A stretch of 64,000 nt of DNA. Origin: Niastella koreensis GR20-10 (lineage in GTDB: Bacteria; Bacteroidota; Bacteroidia; Chitinophagales; Chitinophagaceae). A program made the translations under genes and the position numbers. Position 1 is the first letter of the stretch; every line of letters starts with the position of its first letter. Under the pieces are notes generated by a model, which saw only the letters and a program-made list of their open reading frames with translations, ran no database searches and was not told the DNA's origin. This document shows positions 26,033-35,178 of the stretch, piece after piece. The DNA lies in contig NC_016609.1 of NCBI RefSeq assembly GCF_000246855.1, positions 1,426,001-1,490,000 on the forward strand, written 5' to 3'.

Positions 26033-26896
26033 CTATTTCCCATATAGAATGTACCCATAGGTTTTGTTACCTATTTCACGGGCCTTTTTTGGGAAGAGGG
26101 TGAAAAGCATGTTGATGGGAAATTTAAAGGTGGGCATTTTGCGGCCGATGCGGTCGGCTTCGTCAAGGATGTGAATGTTGTCGTGTACTTTCCACCCATG
26201 GCTGGTGAATAAAGCGATGGGGTCATCTACATTAAATTGGAGAGGCGCCTTGGTGAGCATTTTTTTCAACGCGCCGGTGCCCCGGTGCCGGCGGCGACGG
26301 CGTGAGCCACTATTGTAGTCCATAATCCAGTACTGGAAGGTTGGGGTGGCAAAAAGGTCTTTCGATAATTGCGTGCCCTGTTCGTTGGTTAAATAGCCTA
26401 CAACGCCCTCGGTAATAACAAGGGCCCGTTTGGTTTCGGCGCCCAGCCGGGCAAACAGGGCTTTGCGTTCGGCATCGTTGCTAAGGTCCAGTGCTATGCG
26501 TTGCAGGTGACAGGCGGGAATGTCGTTGGCGAGCTGCTGATTTTTATAATCGATCATGTGGGGAAAATCAACTTCTATCCAGTGCAGGTTTACCGGCAAT
26601 GGCATGCGGTAAGGCCGCGTGTCGAGGCCGGCGCCTAAATTTATAACCGTGTCTACACCCCGTTCAATGGCTTCATTGATGAGCTTATCTATACCGGTGG
26701 TGCGGGTGGTCATAGCAAAAGCCATGTATTTTTTGATGGCTGTGGCTTCTACTATCTGAAAACCTTTTTCCCCGGCCAGCTTGCGTGCCAGTGTATCTTT
26801 AAAGGCAGCATCAGGGCGCTCAGATTCCAATGCCCTGAAGGCAGCGATCCAAAGCGCTGTGTCTGACACGTTATTAATGAGCGGATCTTGTTCCAT
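26033..26896 (-). CDS. SAM-dependent methyltransferase, leucine carboxyl methyltransferase (LCMT/PPM1) family
   Basis: The 287-residue protein has the LCMT-type Rossmann fold. The SAM motif is VDTVINLGAGLDTRPYRM (about residues 89-106), followed by LHWIEVDFPHMIDYK, then ALVITEGVVGYLT (motif 3/4). Members O-methylate carboxyl groups of diverse substrates; many bacterial ones lie in natural product loci. An Arg-rich insertion (SGSRRRRRHRGTG) sits at about residue 200, which is unusual and may bind a polyanion. It is a single gene with no partner. Substrate unknown. Confidence 0.85.
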   Translation of the reverse strand: MEQDPLINNVSDTALWIAAFRALESERPDAAFKDTLARKLAGEKGFQIVEATAIKKYMAFAMTTRTTGIDKLINEAIERGVDTVINLGAGLDTRPYRMPLPVNLHWIEVDFPHMIDYKNQQLANDIPACHLQRIALDLSNDAERKALFARLGAETKRALVITEGVVGYLTNEQGTQLSKDLFATPTFQYWIMDYNSGSRRRRRHRGTGALKKMLTKAPLQFNVDDPIALFTSHGWKVHDNIHILDEADRIGRKMPTFKFPINMLFTLFPKKAREIGNKTYGYILYGK

Positions 26897-27316
26897 ACAA
26901 ACAACAGGTTTACTTTATAAAACGGTTGTACTTTGCTGTAACTATTGCCTGTATAAATTTAATCAATTTCCGGGAGAGTGGGGGCGGGGGGAACCAAATG
27001 GATTGCTATTTGAGATAATACCTTTAGCTTGTGCGTGTTTTACAGAACAGGAAGAAATTGTGATGGAATATCCTTATGGCATAGAAGGAAAAAGTTATGT
27101 CTTTAGAACTGCTGTTACATATTGGAAAGATCAAAAGGCTATATTATAATCATATTGATGACTCACAGTAAGGCACTACCAGTTTGTGGTATTTTGCGAA
27201 TCACCGTTCAACAATAAACCAATCTTTGTACCTTCATAAACCTCCTACCTTATTTAATCTGCCTGTATGCTACCACTTTGAAGACCAACTCATTCTTAAC
27301 TTCAAAAACGAAACTC
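26897..27316. other. Spacer between divergent methyltransferase genes
   Basis: This 420-base spacer has no convincing gene. An open frame on the plus strand ends at 27149 (last residues TAVTYWKDQKAIL), but most of it lies antisense to the LCMT gene and it lacks a good start. A box AATCTTTG (about 27219) resembles a -7 element for the downstream gene. Confidence 0.45.
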
Positions 27317-28159
27317 ATGAGTGAATCAACAACCATGCAGCCAACAACGAATCCTAACAAGGCTTTATGGGAGAAAGGCGATTTTACCCAAATTGCCGAT
27401 ACTATGCGCGAAAGTGGCACCGCTCTTATCGCCAAACTGGACGTAAAGCCCGGGATGGATGTACTGGACCTTGGCTGTGGGGATGGAACTACTGCGCTTC
27501 CTGCTGCCCGGCTGGGCGCCAAAGTATTAGGCGTGGATATTGCCCGCAACCTGGTGGCCGCTGCCAACAAACGCATTGAGGAAGCAGGGCTTACCAACAT
27601 TACTGTTCAGGAAGGCGATGCCTCCAACCTGGAAGGAATACCTGATGAAAGTTTTGATCAGGTACAAACCTTTTTCGGTGCCATGTTTGCGCCCAAACCT
27701 AATGATGTGGCAAAAGAAATGGTTAGAGTAGTGCGTAATGGCGGAAGGGTTGTAATGGGCAACTGGATCCCTAACGATCCTACATTGGTTGCACAAATAT
27801 TGAAGATCTGTTCTGCTTATACGCCACCACCACCGGAGGGTTTTGTAAGCCCGATGTTATGGGGCCTGGAAGACCAGGTGAAAGAGCGTTTTGTTCAGGC
27901 TGGCATTGCACCTGAAAATATTTCTTTTGAAAGGGATACGTTTATTTTCTACGCTTTGTATTCTCCCACCACGTTTCTCGAAAAATTCAGAATGTATTAT
28001 GGACCTACCATGAATGCTTTTGATGCTGCTGAAAAGAATGGCAAGGCCAATGAGCTGCAACGCGAGCTGTCAGCATTATTCAATAGCCAGAACAGAAGCG
28101 GCAATGCAAACACTACTTCTATACCAGCTACGTTTTTGCTGGTGAAGGCAGTGAAATAA
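27317..28159 (+). CDS. Class I SAM-dependent methyltransferase
   Basis: The start at ATG 27317 (MSESTTMQPTT, 280 residues) is preferred to an upstream TTG. The SAM-binding motif is VLDLGCGDGTTALPAARLGAKVLGVDIA, followed by GDASNLEGIPDESFDQV and the post-motif VRVVRNGGRVVMGNW. This is the Methyltransf_11/UbiE-like type. The C-terminal third (TFLEKFRMYYGPTMNAFDAAE) is typical of a widespread bacterial group of unknown substrate. It is a single gene ending in a strong terminator. Confidence 0.88.
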   Translation: MSESTTMQPTTNPNKALWEKGDFTQIADTMRESGTALIAKLDVKPGMDVLDLGCGDGTTALPAARLGAKVLGVDIARNLVAAANKRIEEAGLTNITVQEGDASNLEGIPDESFDQVQTFFGAMFAPKPNDVAKEMVRVVRNGGRVVMGNWIPNDPTLVAQILKICSAYTPPPPEGFVSPMLWGLEDQVKERFVQAGIAPENISFERDTFIFYALYSPTTFLEKFRMYYGPTMNAFDAAEKNGKANELQRELSALFNSQNRSGNANTTSIPATFLLVKAVK

Positions 28160-28176
28160 TGTTTTCTATATAAATA

Positions 28177-28211
28177 AAAGAAGCCCGCTCTTTTTTTAGC
28201 GGGCTTCTTTT
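28177..28211. terminator. Bidirectional terminator between methyltransferase and ppk1
   Basis: AAAAGAAGCCCGCT and AGCGGGCTTCTTTT form an almost perfect 13-14-bp stem with an 8-nt loop, with T/A tracts on both sides, between convergent genes. Confidence 0.9.
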
Positions 28212-28213
28212 AT

Positions 28214-30256
28214 TTATTGACTCTGTTGGTTCTTCAAATAATCATAAAACGACTGCTGCGGGCAATACTGTTTTACTTCCTCTTCCCATGGCATTGGCTC
28301 CAGGTTGGGAGAAAGCCATTGCGTTTTTGTGGCGGGCGTAAATTGAATAGCAATAAAATCCAGCACCTGCTTTTTTATAGCTTCATCATATACCGGGAAC
28401 ACCACTTCAACGCGGCTTCTCAGGTTACGTTTCATCCAGTCGGCAGAACCCAGGTAAATATCCTGCTGCCCCTTGTTATGAAAAATAAACACCCGGCTGT
28501 GCTCCAGGTATCTGCCTACAACCCTTATCAATTCAATATTTTCACTTAGGCCGGGCACGCCTGGTTTAATACGGCAAATACTGCGCACGCACAATTTAAT
28601 GGGAACCCCTGCACGCGATGCCTCGTACAACTTATTAATTACTTCTTCCTCTTCGAGGTTATTTACTTTAATGATAATGCCGGAAGGCTGTCCCTGTTTG
28701 GCGGCTGCAATTTCATTGTCGATCAGCTGCACAAATTTCTCCAGGCTTCCAAACTGGCTTACCAGCAAATGTTTGAATGGCGCCGGCTGCTGCCGCTTGT
28801 ATAAATATTGAAACATCGATTCCAGCTCGTTACACAGGTTGGGGTTGGAAGTGAACAAACCCATATCGGAATAAATAGCGGCCGTTTTTTCATTGAAGTT
28901 ACCGGTGCCAAAGAAGGCGTACTTTTTTTCTTTTCCGTTTTCCCGGCGTTTTATTAAAGCGGCTTTTGCATGCACTTTAATTCCCGGAATACTATAGGTA
29001 ATTTCAACACCGGCCTTTGCCATCTCGTTGGCCCAATGCAGGTTATTGGCTTCATCGAACCGGGCCTTTAATTCAACAAACGCCTTTACCTTTTTGCCGT
29101 TTTTGGCGGCGCTTATGAGGGCGTTTACAATATGCGAATCCTGCGCTACCCGGTAAAAGGTGGCCATAATTTCCGTTACATCCTGGTCCAGCACTGCAAG
29201 ATTGAAGAACACCAGTACATAATCGTAAGATTGATATGGAAAATGGATCAGGTAATCCTGGCTGGCAATAGCATTGAAATAATTGCCGTATAGTGATAAC
29301 GATGGGTGTTTTAATGGCGTCCAGTTTGCTTGTTGTAAACTGCCTCCATTAGGGTTAGGGAACCGGAAGAAATCACTGCTGCTTAAATAATGGCCCACCG
29401 GCAACATTTCACCTTCTTCCAGCTGAAACTGCTGGTGGCAGAATTTAATTAAAGTTTCCGGCATGGAAGCATCGTATTGAAAGCGGGAAGGCGCGCCGGT
29501 TTTACGCAGATCAAGGCCTCGTTGTAACACTTCTACAAAATCGGCTTCATCTTCGGTATCATCGTCAACATGCAGATCGGCATTCCGGTTTATTTTAATG
29601 GAATAGATGCCTTTGAACTCAAAGTTCTTGAACAGCGATTGTACACCTATCCTGATAATATCATCGAGGTACACGATATAGTGCTTATCATCCACTTTAC
29701 TTAAGGTGAAAAACCTGGGCAGGCTGTTCGCCGGAATGTTCAGCACAATTTTCAAATCGTTCAGCCTTCTGCCTGCATTTACATGTACCAGGAAGTAAAG
29801 CATTCTGTCTTCCAGGAATACATTGGTATGTGACGTGATAGTTACCGGTTGCAGGTACGATAATACTTTCGACATAAAGATATGTATCATCTCTTCGTAG
29901 TGCTCCTGCAGGTAAGTGGAGTCGCCGTAATAGAGATTAATATTATGACTACGTAACTGGGGCAACACTACCTGTTCCAGTATCTTCCTGGAGGCGAGGC
30001 TTTGGTTGTATACTTCCTGGCGTGCATCGTACAACGCCTTTAAATGCATTTCCCGTTCTTCGGGCGATGATTGCTCTGCCTCATTTTCCAAAGCTGCCAG
30101 CCGGACGCGGGCAAATTCATCGAGGTTGCTGCTATGGATGGCCAGGAATTTTATTTTATCGTATATTTTGAGATCATCCAGTAAGGTTTCATCCAGCACC
30201 CGTTTGTTAAAAGAGAGCCAGCTGAGGTCACGGTCATTAAATATATTCATCTCCAT
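28214..30256 (-). CDS. ppk1: Polyphosphate kinase 1
   Basis: The 680-residue protein covers all four PPK1 domains: N domain (FNDRDLSWLSFNKRVLDE), head, and two phospholipase-D-like catalytic domains. The catalytic histidine region is SIPGIKVHAKAALIKRRENG, followed by FFGTGNFNEKTAAIYSDMGLF. The last domain carries EHSRVFIFHNKGQQDIYLGSADWMKRNL. The enzyme transfers the gamma-phosphate of ATP reversibly to polyphosphate. Start is either MEMNIF or MNIF two codons later. It lies 16 bases downstream of the ligand-gated-channel homologue, so the two are very likely co-transcribed, an uncommon pairing. Confidence 0.96.
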   Translation of the reverse strand: MEMNIFNDRDLSWLSFNKRVLDETLLDDLKIYDKIKFLAIHSSNLDEFARVRLAALENEAEQSSPEEREMHLKALYDARQEVYNQSLASRKILEQVVLPQLRSHNINLYYGDSTYLQEHYEEMIHIFMSKVLSYLQPVTITSHTNVFLEDRMLYFLVHVNAGRRLNDLKIVLNIPANSLPRFFTLSKVDDKHYIVYLDDIIRIGVQSLFKNFEFKGIYSIKINRNADLHVDDDTEDEADFVEVLQRGLDLRKTGAPSRFQYDASMPETLIKFCHQQFQLEEGEMLPVGHYLSSSDFFRFPNPNGGSLQQANWTPLKHPSLSLYGNYFNAIASQDYLIHFPYQSYDYVLVFFNLAVLDQDVTEIMATFYRVAQDSHIVNALISAAKNGKKVKAFVELKARFDEANNLHWANEMAKAGVEITYSIPGIKVHAKAALIKRRENGKEKKYAFFGTGNFNEKTAAIYSDMGLFTSNPNLCNELESMFQYLYKRQQPAPFKHLLVSQFGSLEKFVQLIDNEIAAAKQGQPSGIIIKVNNLEEEEVINKLYEASRAGVPIKLCVRSICRIKPGVPGLSENIELIRVVGRYLEHSRVFIFHNKGQQDIYLGSADWMKRNLRSRVEVVFPVYDEAIKKQVLDFIAIQFTPATKTQWLSPNLEPMPWEEEVKQYCPQQSFYDYLKNQQSQ

Positions 30257-30272
30257 AAAAGATTATTAAGGT

Positions 30273-31397
30273 CTACGATACTGCTGCCATTAACAATGAC
30301 ACATTGAAAATGATATAGCCCAGCAGTAAAACATAAAACGAAAGCCGGTCGAACCGGTGAGAAAGCATTTTTTTGTCCTTCCGGTCGAATAAATGCAATG
30401 AAATGGTTGATTCAATCAACGTTAAAAGGATAGTTATAGTGCCAATGATGCTGATAATATCTGCTAATGACATTACGCCGGTATTGGGCAGCATAGACGA
30501 GTTGATATAGGAATTGGCCACTGCCGCAAACAAGGCGCCCACCCCCAGGCCAAACCGCGGATCTGTATCTGTTGGTTTTATAAAGAAGGCCAGAATGGCT
30601 ACTGCCACCGCAACATATAAAGGCAGGAACATTTTCAGGAAAAAGCCCCAGCCATCCCGCCTGATCCAGATACCCAGTCGGTATTGGGAGAAGGTGGCCT
30701 TGGTTCCCTCCAGCCGTGGATCGCCCCGGGAGGTTTTATAAGAGTGGGGTTTTTCTACGGTGCCCTGCCGGTAAATACTATATCCCGGGATCTTAACTCT
30801 TGAACTGACGGAGGAATTGGCGCTATCTGCGGTAAAAATCAGTTTTTGTCGCACATAGGAGGGTTCTTCTATACAAATCGTCAGCAGGTGGTCGTCGCAG
30901 GGGAAACGCATTTCGTCAAATACCGAGGTAATCTTTGCTACGGTTCTATATAATACGTAGTGCGTAGTTCCCCTGATATATTCGTCTTTTTTTTCTTTTG
31001 AGATGATGGAGCCATCGATCACCTGGAAATTATCGGGCAATTGTAAGGCGGTATCGCTCCAGTTGAACCAGATGTAAAAATCAACCGTCCAGCTTAATTC
31101 CCGCATGGAAAGCTCTTCAATTCTATCTACATAAATCCCGGTGGTTACATGAATGGGCCGAACCCCTTGCAGGGAGCTGGTGTCTGCAGGCGTTAAACCC
31201 GGCTCTGTTTGCAACGGGTCCATCCGCTCGCGGTAATGAAGCTGGCTGTCCTGCTGGTTTTTATACATCATGGCAACGAGGGTAGTACCTACAATCATTA
31301 AAATAACTGTAAAGATGACAAGCAGGAGTACCACCGTCCACCATTGTATGCGTTTGGGAGCCTTATTTTGAGGTATGCTTTGAGCCAGTTGCGTCAT
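30273..31397 (-). CDS. Pentameric ligand-gated ion channel (Cys-loop-like) homologue
   Basis: The 374-residue protein has an extra N-terminal helix (about 19-44), then a beta-rich extracytoplasmic domain (about 80-245), then four helices (M1 250-273, M2 280-303, M3 309-337, M4 351-372). The domain shows the channel-family pattern: VTTGIYVDRIEELSMRE, TVDFYIWFNWSD, and the loop RFPCDDHLLTICIEE, which corresponds to the FPxDxQ loop. In known bacterial homologues ligand binding opens a five-fold pore. M2 is unusually polar at its ends (DPRFGLGVG...SYINSS). The extra first helix is atypical. The assignment is from pattern recognition; function as a channel is not shown. Confidence 0.75.
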   Translation of the reverse strand: MTQLAQSIPQNKAPKRIQWWTVVLLLVIFTVILMIVGTTLVAMMYKNQQDSQLHYRERMDPLQTEPGLTPADTSSLQGVRPIHVTTGIYVDRIEELSMRELSWTVDFYIWFNWSDTALQLPDNFQVIDGSIISKEKKDEYIRGTTHYVLYRTVAKITSVFDEMRFPCDDHLLTICIEEPSYVRQKLIFTADSANSSVSSRVKIPGYSIYRQGTVEKPHSYKTSRGDPRLEGTKATFSQYRLGIWIRRDGWGFFLKMFLPLYVAVAVAILAFFIKPTDTDPRFGLGVGALFAAVANSYINSSMLPNTGVMSLADIISIIGTITILLTLIESTISLHLFDRKDKKMLSHRFDRLSFYVLLLGYIIFNVSLLMAAVS

Positions 31398-31553
31398 TAT
31401 ACAGGTTTGAGGATAAACTCGGCCGCACTAATTTATAGGAAGGAGGGCTTTTTGAAACGCCTGCAAAATGATATTTCAGTTAATATTTACTGCCTGCTAT
31501 GGCCTTCACATGAAAGACTTATTAAATAACTATAGCATTCCAAATCTCTGCCT

Positions 31554-31561
31554 TAGGTTTG
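31554..31561 (+). promoter_or_regulatory. -7 box of the MFS transporter gene
   Basis: TAGGTTTG matches TAnnTTTG and ends 14 bases before the ATG, giving a very short leader. Confidence 0.45.
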
Positions 31562-31575
31562 CGGAAAAATAGCAG

Positions 31576-32745
31576 ATGAGTTTACGTATGAGGAAGGAAA
31601 AGTTTGTTATTCCCATTATGGCGGTGTCGGCGGGTTCTATAGTGGCCAATTTGTATTACAGTCAGCCTATTTTGAATAAAATTGCACAAACCTTTGGAAG
31701 ACCTGAAAGCCAGGTGGGTAAAATAAGTATGTTGTCACAATTGGGATATGGCGTGGGCATGTTCTTCCTGTTGCCGTTGGGCGATAAGGTAAACCGTAAA
31801 AACCTGATTCTTGGGATTTGTGTGTTGCTGATGCTGGCCCTGCTGGTAATGGCGCGGGTTGACAACCTCTCCCTGTTATTATTTACCAGTTTTTTATTGG
31901 GGCTTTTTGCTACGCCCACCCAGATCCTGCTGCCCATGGCGGCTATCCTTGGTAAGGAGAACCGGGGCAAAACGGTAGGAAAAGTATTCAGCGGCATTTT
32001 GACTGGCATTCTTGGATCAAGAATTATCAGCGGCTGGCTGGCAGACCTTTGGGGATGGCAAAGTGTGTTTGTTTTTTCGGCGGTGCTGGTGTTGATAAGC
32101 TGTTTGCTGCTGTATTATTTTTTGCCCGAGATCCCTAAAAAGTTTACCGGGAATTATGTCAATCTGTTAAAGTCAACCCTGCAGTTGGTAAAACAATACA
32201 AAACGCTTAGGCAGGCTGCGTTGTTGGGGGCTTTTACCTTTGGCATATTTTGTTCCTTCTGGACCACGCTCACATTCCATTTAAGCGGTGCGCCGTTTCA
32301 TTATACTGCTGCAGAGATCGGCATGTTTGGGATCATTGCCATTGGTGGCGCACTGGTGGCGCCCACGTTCGGAAAAATGGCCGACAAGGGCAATGTATTC
32401 AACAACCTGTTCCTTACTATAGGGATGATCATTGTAAGCCTGATCGGCTTACAATTGTTTCCGGTGTCGGTGGTAGTGTTGTGTTTGGTTATATTTTTCC
32501 TTGACATAGGCGTGCAGGCTACGCAGATCACCAACTTTACGCGCATTTACAGTTTAAACGAAGAAGCCCACAGCCGGCTGAATACTGTTTACATGACCAC
32601 TTATTTTATTGGCGGGGCCATGGGTACTTTTTTCGGGTTGCTTAGCTGGAAGATCGGCGGCTGGAATATGGCGTTGTGGCAAATGTTGCTGTGGAGTATG
32701 ATAGCGCTGGTGATTATTGTGTTGTCGAGGAAGGGGAAATTGTAA
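31576..32745 (+). CDS. Major facilitator superfamily transporter
   Basis: The 389-residue protein has 12 predicted helices. The MFS motif A region between helices 2 and 3 is LPLGDKVNRKNLILGICVL. ANLYYSQPILNKIA in helix 1 and GLFATPTQILLPMAAIL in helix 4 match the DHA1/YnfM-like drug or sugar efflux group. Substrate cannot be read. It stands alone, upstream of a tRNA gene, with a -7 box close to the start. There is no linked regulator. Confidence 0.9.
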   Translation: MSLRMRKEKFVIPIMAVSAGSIVANLYYSQPILNKIAQTFGRPESQVGKISMLSQLGYGVGMFFLLPLGDKVNRKNLILGICVLLMLALLVMARVDNLSLLLFTSFLLGLFATPTQILLPMAAILGKENRGKTVGKVFSGILTGILGSRIISGWLADLWGWQSVFVFSAVLVLISCLLLYYFLPEIPKKFTGNYVNLLKSTLQLVKQYKTLRQAALLGAFTFGIFCSFWTTLTFHLSGAPFHYTAAEIGMFGIIAIGGALVAPTFGKMADKGNVFNNLFLTIGMIIVSLIGLQLFPVSVVVLCLVIFFLDIGVQATQITNFTRIYSLNEEAHSRLNTVYMTTYFIGGAMGTFFGLLSWKIGGWNMALWQMLLWSMIALVIIVLSRKGKL

Positions 32746-32790
32746 TACAATTTATTAGTTGAATCTGATTTTTAATTAACTTAGCTATAT

Positions 32791-32863
32791 GCGGAAGTAG
32801 CTCAGTTGGTAGAGTGGATGCTTCCCAAGCCTCAGGTCGCGAGTTCGAATCTCGTCTTCCGCT
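32791..32863 (+). tRNA. tRNA-Gly(CCC)
   Basis: The 73-base sequence folds as a cloverleaf: acceptor GCGGAAG/CTTCCGC, D-arm GCTC...GAGT, anticodon loop TTCCCAA (anticodon CCC), variable loop AGGTC, and T-arm GCGAG TTCGAAT CTCGT. The 3' CCA is not encoded. The anticodon stem (GATGC/GCCTC) has a central T-C mismatch, and the D-stem and T-stem each close with a G-U pair, so it is weaker than usual. A terminator follows. Confidence 0.9.
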
Positions 32864-32870
32864 CAACAAA

Positions 32871-32903
32871 AAAGACAGTCTTTACGGATTGTCTTTCTTG
32901 TTT
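32871..32903. terminator. Terminator between tRNA-Gly and tolC-like gene
   Basis: AAAGACAGTC (32871-32880) pairs with GATTGTCTTT (32887-32896, one G-U) around a 6-nt loop and is followed by CTTGTTT. It can serve the tRNA and, in reverse, the tolC-like gene. Confidence 0.75.
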
Positions 32904-32909
32904 ATTACA

Positions 32910-34256
32910 TTACCACAAAGCTTTTCCCTGATAATAATCAAGGATCTTTGTACGCAACACATAATCGTATTTGGCGATAATGAGGTTTATATTGGCGCGG
33001 TCGAGGTTGTTTTTGGCAATAAGATAGTCAACCGAGGTGGCTGCCCCATTATTGAACCGCACTTCAGCCGCCCGGAACGATTCGGCATAGGCCGCCACTT
33101 GCTCCTGCAGAGCCTGGTATTTGTTCTTCGCCGCCGTCATATTAAAATAATCCTGTTCTATATTTTGCTTTAACTGTATTTGCCTTGTTTTTGAAGTAAA
33201 CTCCGCATTCTTAAGATCAATTTTGGCCAGCGCTATCTGGTTCCGGTAACGGAAATTATTAAAGATAGGGATGGAGATACCAATGCCTACATACGTACGA
33301 TAGTTGTTGCTCAACTGGTCGTAGTACTCGATCTTACGCGAGGAGGAATCACGGGCCGCGCTGGAGTAGGGGGTATAGAATCCGCCACCCAGTCCAACAC
33401 TCGGAAACAGGTTGCCTCTTGCTGCCTGTACCGCTTTCTCGGCGCTTTTGGTGCGCAGGTCGGCGGCTTTTATAATAGCCAGCTGTTGTAAGGCAAGAGT
33501 GAAAATGCTGTCGGTTGTAGTCGTATAATTCATTTCAACCTGGTCGGCGCGCAGCCGCTCCACCTGCAGGTTGCTGTTATAATCTGTATTCATCAATTGC
33601 GCCAGGGATAACCGGGCCCCATCGAGCGCATTCTGATTGGTGATGATGCTTACCTTATTATCGGCCAGCAATCCTTTCAGATCGGTAAGATCCGATGGCT
33701 TTATGGCTCCCTGTTCGTTCATCAGTTCCAGGCGTTCTACCTGCTTCTGGGCTACTTCGGCCGTTTTTTGCGACTGTTGTAACAGATCGCCGCTGGTAAG
33801 TATTTGTAAGTAAGCCAGGATCACGTTCAGCATCAGCTGATCTTTGCTGGTTTGCAGTTCCATTTTGCTGGCTTCATAAGCATATTGACTGCTTTTAAGC
33901 GTATTCATCAACCGCAGGCCATTGAACAGCGTTACATTGGCCGATACCTGGTAACTACCTGAGGTCACTTGCTGGTTCACATAGCTGTTGGTGCTAAGGT
34001 CAATACTACGGCCCTGGTTAAGCGTATGGTCTATTTCTCCACCCACATTGGGTAACAGGTTGGCTTTTGACTGGCGCCAGGTCACCGCGGCCCGCTCCAT
34101 GCTGAAGTTGCCTTGCTTTACATCCAGGTTATTATCCCAGGCAGCCTGTACGCACTCCTGCAGTGATAATGGACGGCCGGTGATCGACTGAGACCGGCCA
34201 TCCATATTCATGCTCATGGCTATACTCAACACTAAAAAAGTCTTTCTTAGTAACAT
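32910..34256 (-). CDS. TolC-family outer membrane efflux protein
   Basis: The start MLLRKTFLVLSIAM (448 residues) gives a proper signal peptide. The longer frame upstream begins inside a GGCAATC repeat (MRIADSRLPIK) and is unlikely. Two OEP repeats are visible: LSLQECVQAAWDNNLDVKQG and the long helices to residue 220, then LALQQLAIIKAADLRTKSAEKAV to the end. Between them are strand segments such as GGGFYTPYSS. TolC trimers form the outer-membrane duct for tripartite exporters. It is the last gene of the minus-strand export cluster, about 120 bases after the ATPase gene, with repeats in the gap. Confidence 0.92.
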   Translation of the reverse strand: MLLRKTFLVLSIAMSMNMDGRSQSITGRPLSLQECVQAAWDNNLDVKQGNFSMERAAVTWRQSKANLLPNVGGEIDHTLNQGRSIDLSTNSYVNQQVTSGSYQVSANVTLFNGLRLMNTLKSSQYAYEASKMELQTSKDQLMLNVILAYLQILTSGDLLQQSQKTAEVAQKQVERLELMNEQGAIKPSDLTDLKGLLADNKVSIITNQNALDGARLSLAQLMNTDYNSNLQVERLRADQVEMNYTTTTDSIFTLALQQLAIIKAADLRTKSAEKAVQAARGNLFPSVGLGGGFYTPYSSAARDSSSRKIEYYDQLSNNYRTYVGIGISIPIFNNFRYRNQIALAKIDLKNAEFTSKTRQIQLKQNIEQDYFNMTAAKNKYQALQEQVAAYAESFRAAEVRFNNGAATSVDYLIAKNNLDRANINLIIAKYDYVLRTKILDYYQGKALW

Positions 34257-34284
34257 TTGTTTTTTGTTCGGTTGTGGTTTTTTT

Positions 34285-34316
34285 ATCGGCAATCGTGAAT
34301 CGGCAATCCGCAATCG
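34285..34316. repeat. TCGGCAATCGTGAATCGGCAAT repeat
   Basis: Four imperfect 7-9-bp units of TCGGCAA type, the same family as in the lptE 5' end at 22688-22745. Confidence 0.65.
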
Positions 34317-34344
34317 GGCCTCCCCCCGGCTGCTGTCTTCCCCC

Positions 34345-34378
34345 TGTTAACTTGTCAACTCCGTCAACTTTATCAATT
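34345..34378 (-). repeat. GTTGATAAAG-type repeat overlapping ATPase stop codon
   Basis: On the minus strand it reads AATTGATAAAGTTGACGGAG then TTGACAAGTTAACAGG. The TGA of AATTGATAAAG is the stop codon of the ABC ATPase gene, so the repeat begins inside the gene. Related blocks are at 5949-5985 and 61350-61413. Confidence 0.7.
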
Positions 34379-35038
34379 CTGTTCTATCCTTCCATCCAGT
34401 AAATTAATTATGTGCGAACCATACCCGGCATTCTTCTCAGAGTGAGTAACCTGTATAATGGTTACGCCTTCTTTATTCAATTGTTTGAACAGGTCCATAA
34501 TTTCTTCACCCTGTTTTGAATTGAGGTTACCGGTTGGTTCATCGGCCAGCAATAATGTTGGTTTGGCAATGAGGGCGCGGGCAATACCCACCAGCTGTTG
34601 CTGACCACCCGAAAGCTGGGTAGGGAACAGGTCTTTTTTGCCAACGATATTAAAACGATCTATCATGTCGGCAACCATGGCCTTGCGCTCGTTTGTTTTT
34701 ACGTTTTGATAAATAAGCGGCGTTTCAATATTTTCGTACACCGTTAGTTCATCAATGAGGTGATAAGCCTGAAACACAAACCCTACATGTTGCTTATATA
34801 TTTGCGAACGTTGCTTTTCTTTCAGCGAATGCACCGGCTGGTCCATAAAAATGTATTCGCCTTCGTTGGCATCATCGAGCATGCCCAGAATATGCAGCAG
34901 GGTGGATTTGCCTGAACCGGAAGGGCCCATGATGGAAACAAATTCCCCTTCTTTGATCGTCAGATTAATATCTTTTAAGATAAAAGTTGGTTTACCGCCT
35001 ACCTGGTACCATTTTGAAATGTGCTTCAGTTCGATCAT
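34373..35038 (-). CDS. ABC transporter ATPase, MacB/LolD type (downstream copy)
   Basis: The start MIELKHISKWYQ (221 residues) fits the family; an in-frame upstream codon is ignored. Motifs: Walker A GPSGSGKST, Q-loop VFQAYHLIDELTVYENIE, signature LSGGQQQ, Walker B LLLADEPTGNL and switch histidine VTHSE. The residues after the signature are LVGIARAL, where most members have RVAIARAL; loss of that Arg is unusual. It energises FtsX-type permeases. It lies after the last permease and before the tolC-like gene, so the cluster has two ATPases. Confidence 0.92.
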   Translation of the reverse strand: MIELKHISKWYQVGGKPTFILKDINLTIKEGEFVSIMGPSGSGKSTLLHILGMLDDANEGEYIFMDQPVHSLKEKQRSQIYKQHVGFVFQAYHLIDELTVYENIETPLIYQNVKTNERKAMVADMIDRFNIVGKKDLFPTQLSGGQQQLVGIARALIAKPTLLLADEPTGNLNSKQGEEIMDLFKQLNKEGVTIIQVTHSEKNAGYGSHIINLLDGRIEQN

Positions 35039-35178
35039 AATTTTTAGTTCTTGGTTTTTAATTAGTCCCAATACATGCCAGAATGTAATGGGGTGATTTG
35101 CAAGATACTATAATCAAATCAGGGTTGTGCTTGTTTGTTTTCGATACAGAAACTGTCCGGTTTTGATACAATACAGCC

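Noticed and set aside
26781-27149. Plus-strand ORF of 122 codons ending TAVTYWKDQKAIL
   Set aside because: Its first third is antisense to the LCMT-type methyltransferase gene, it has no credible start or homology I can recall, and codon patterns do not look coding.
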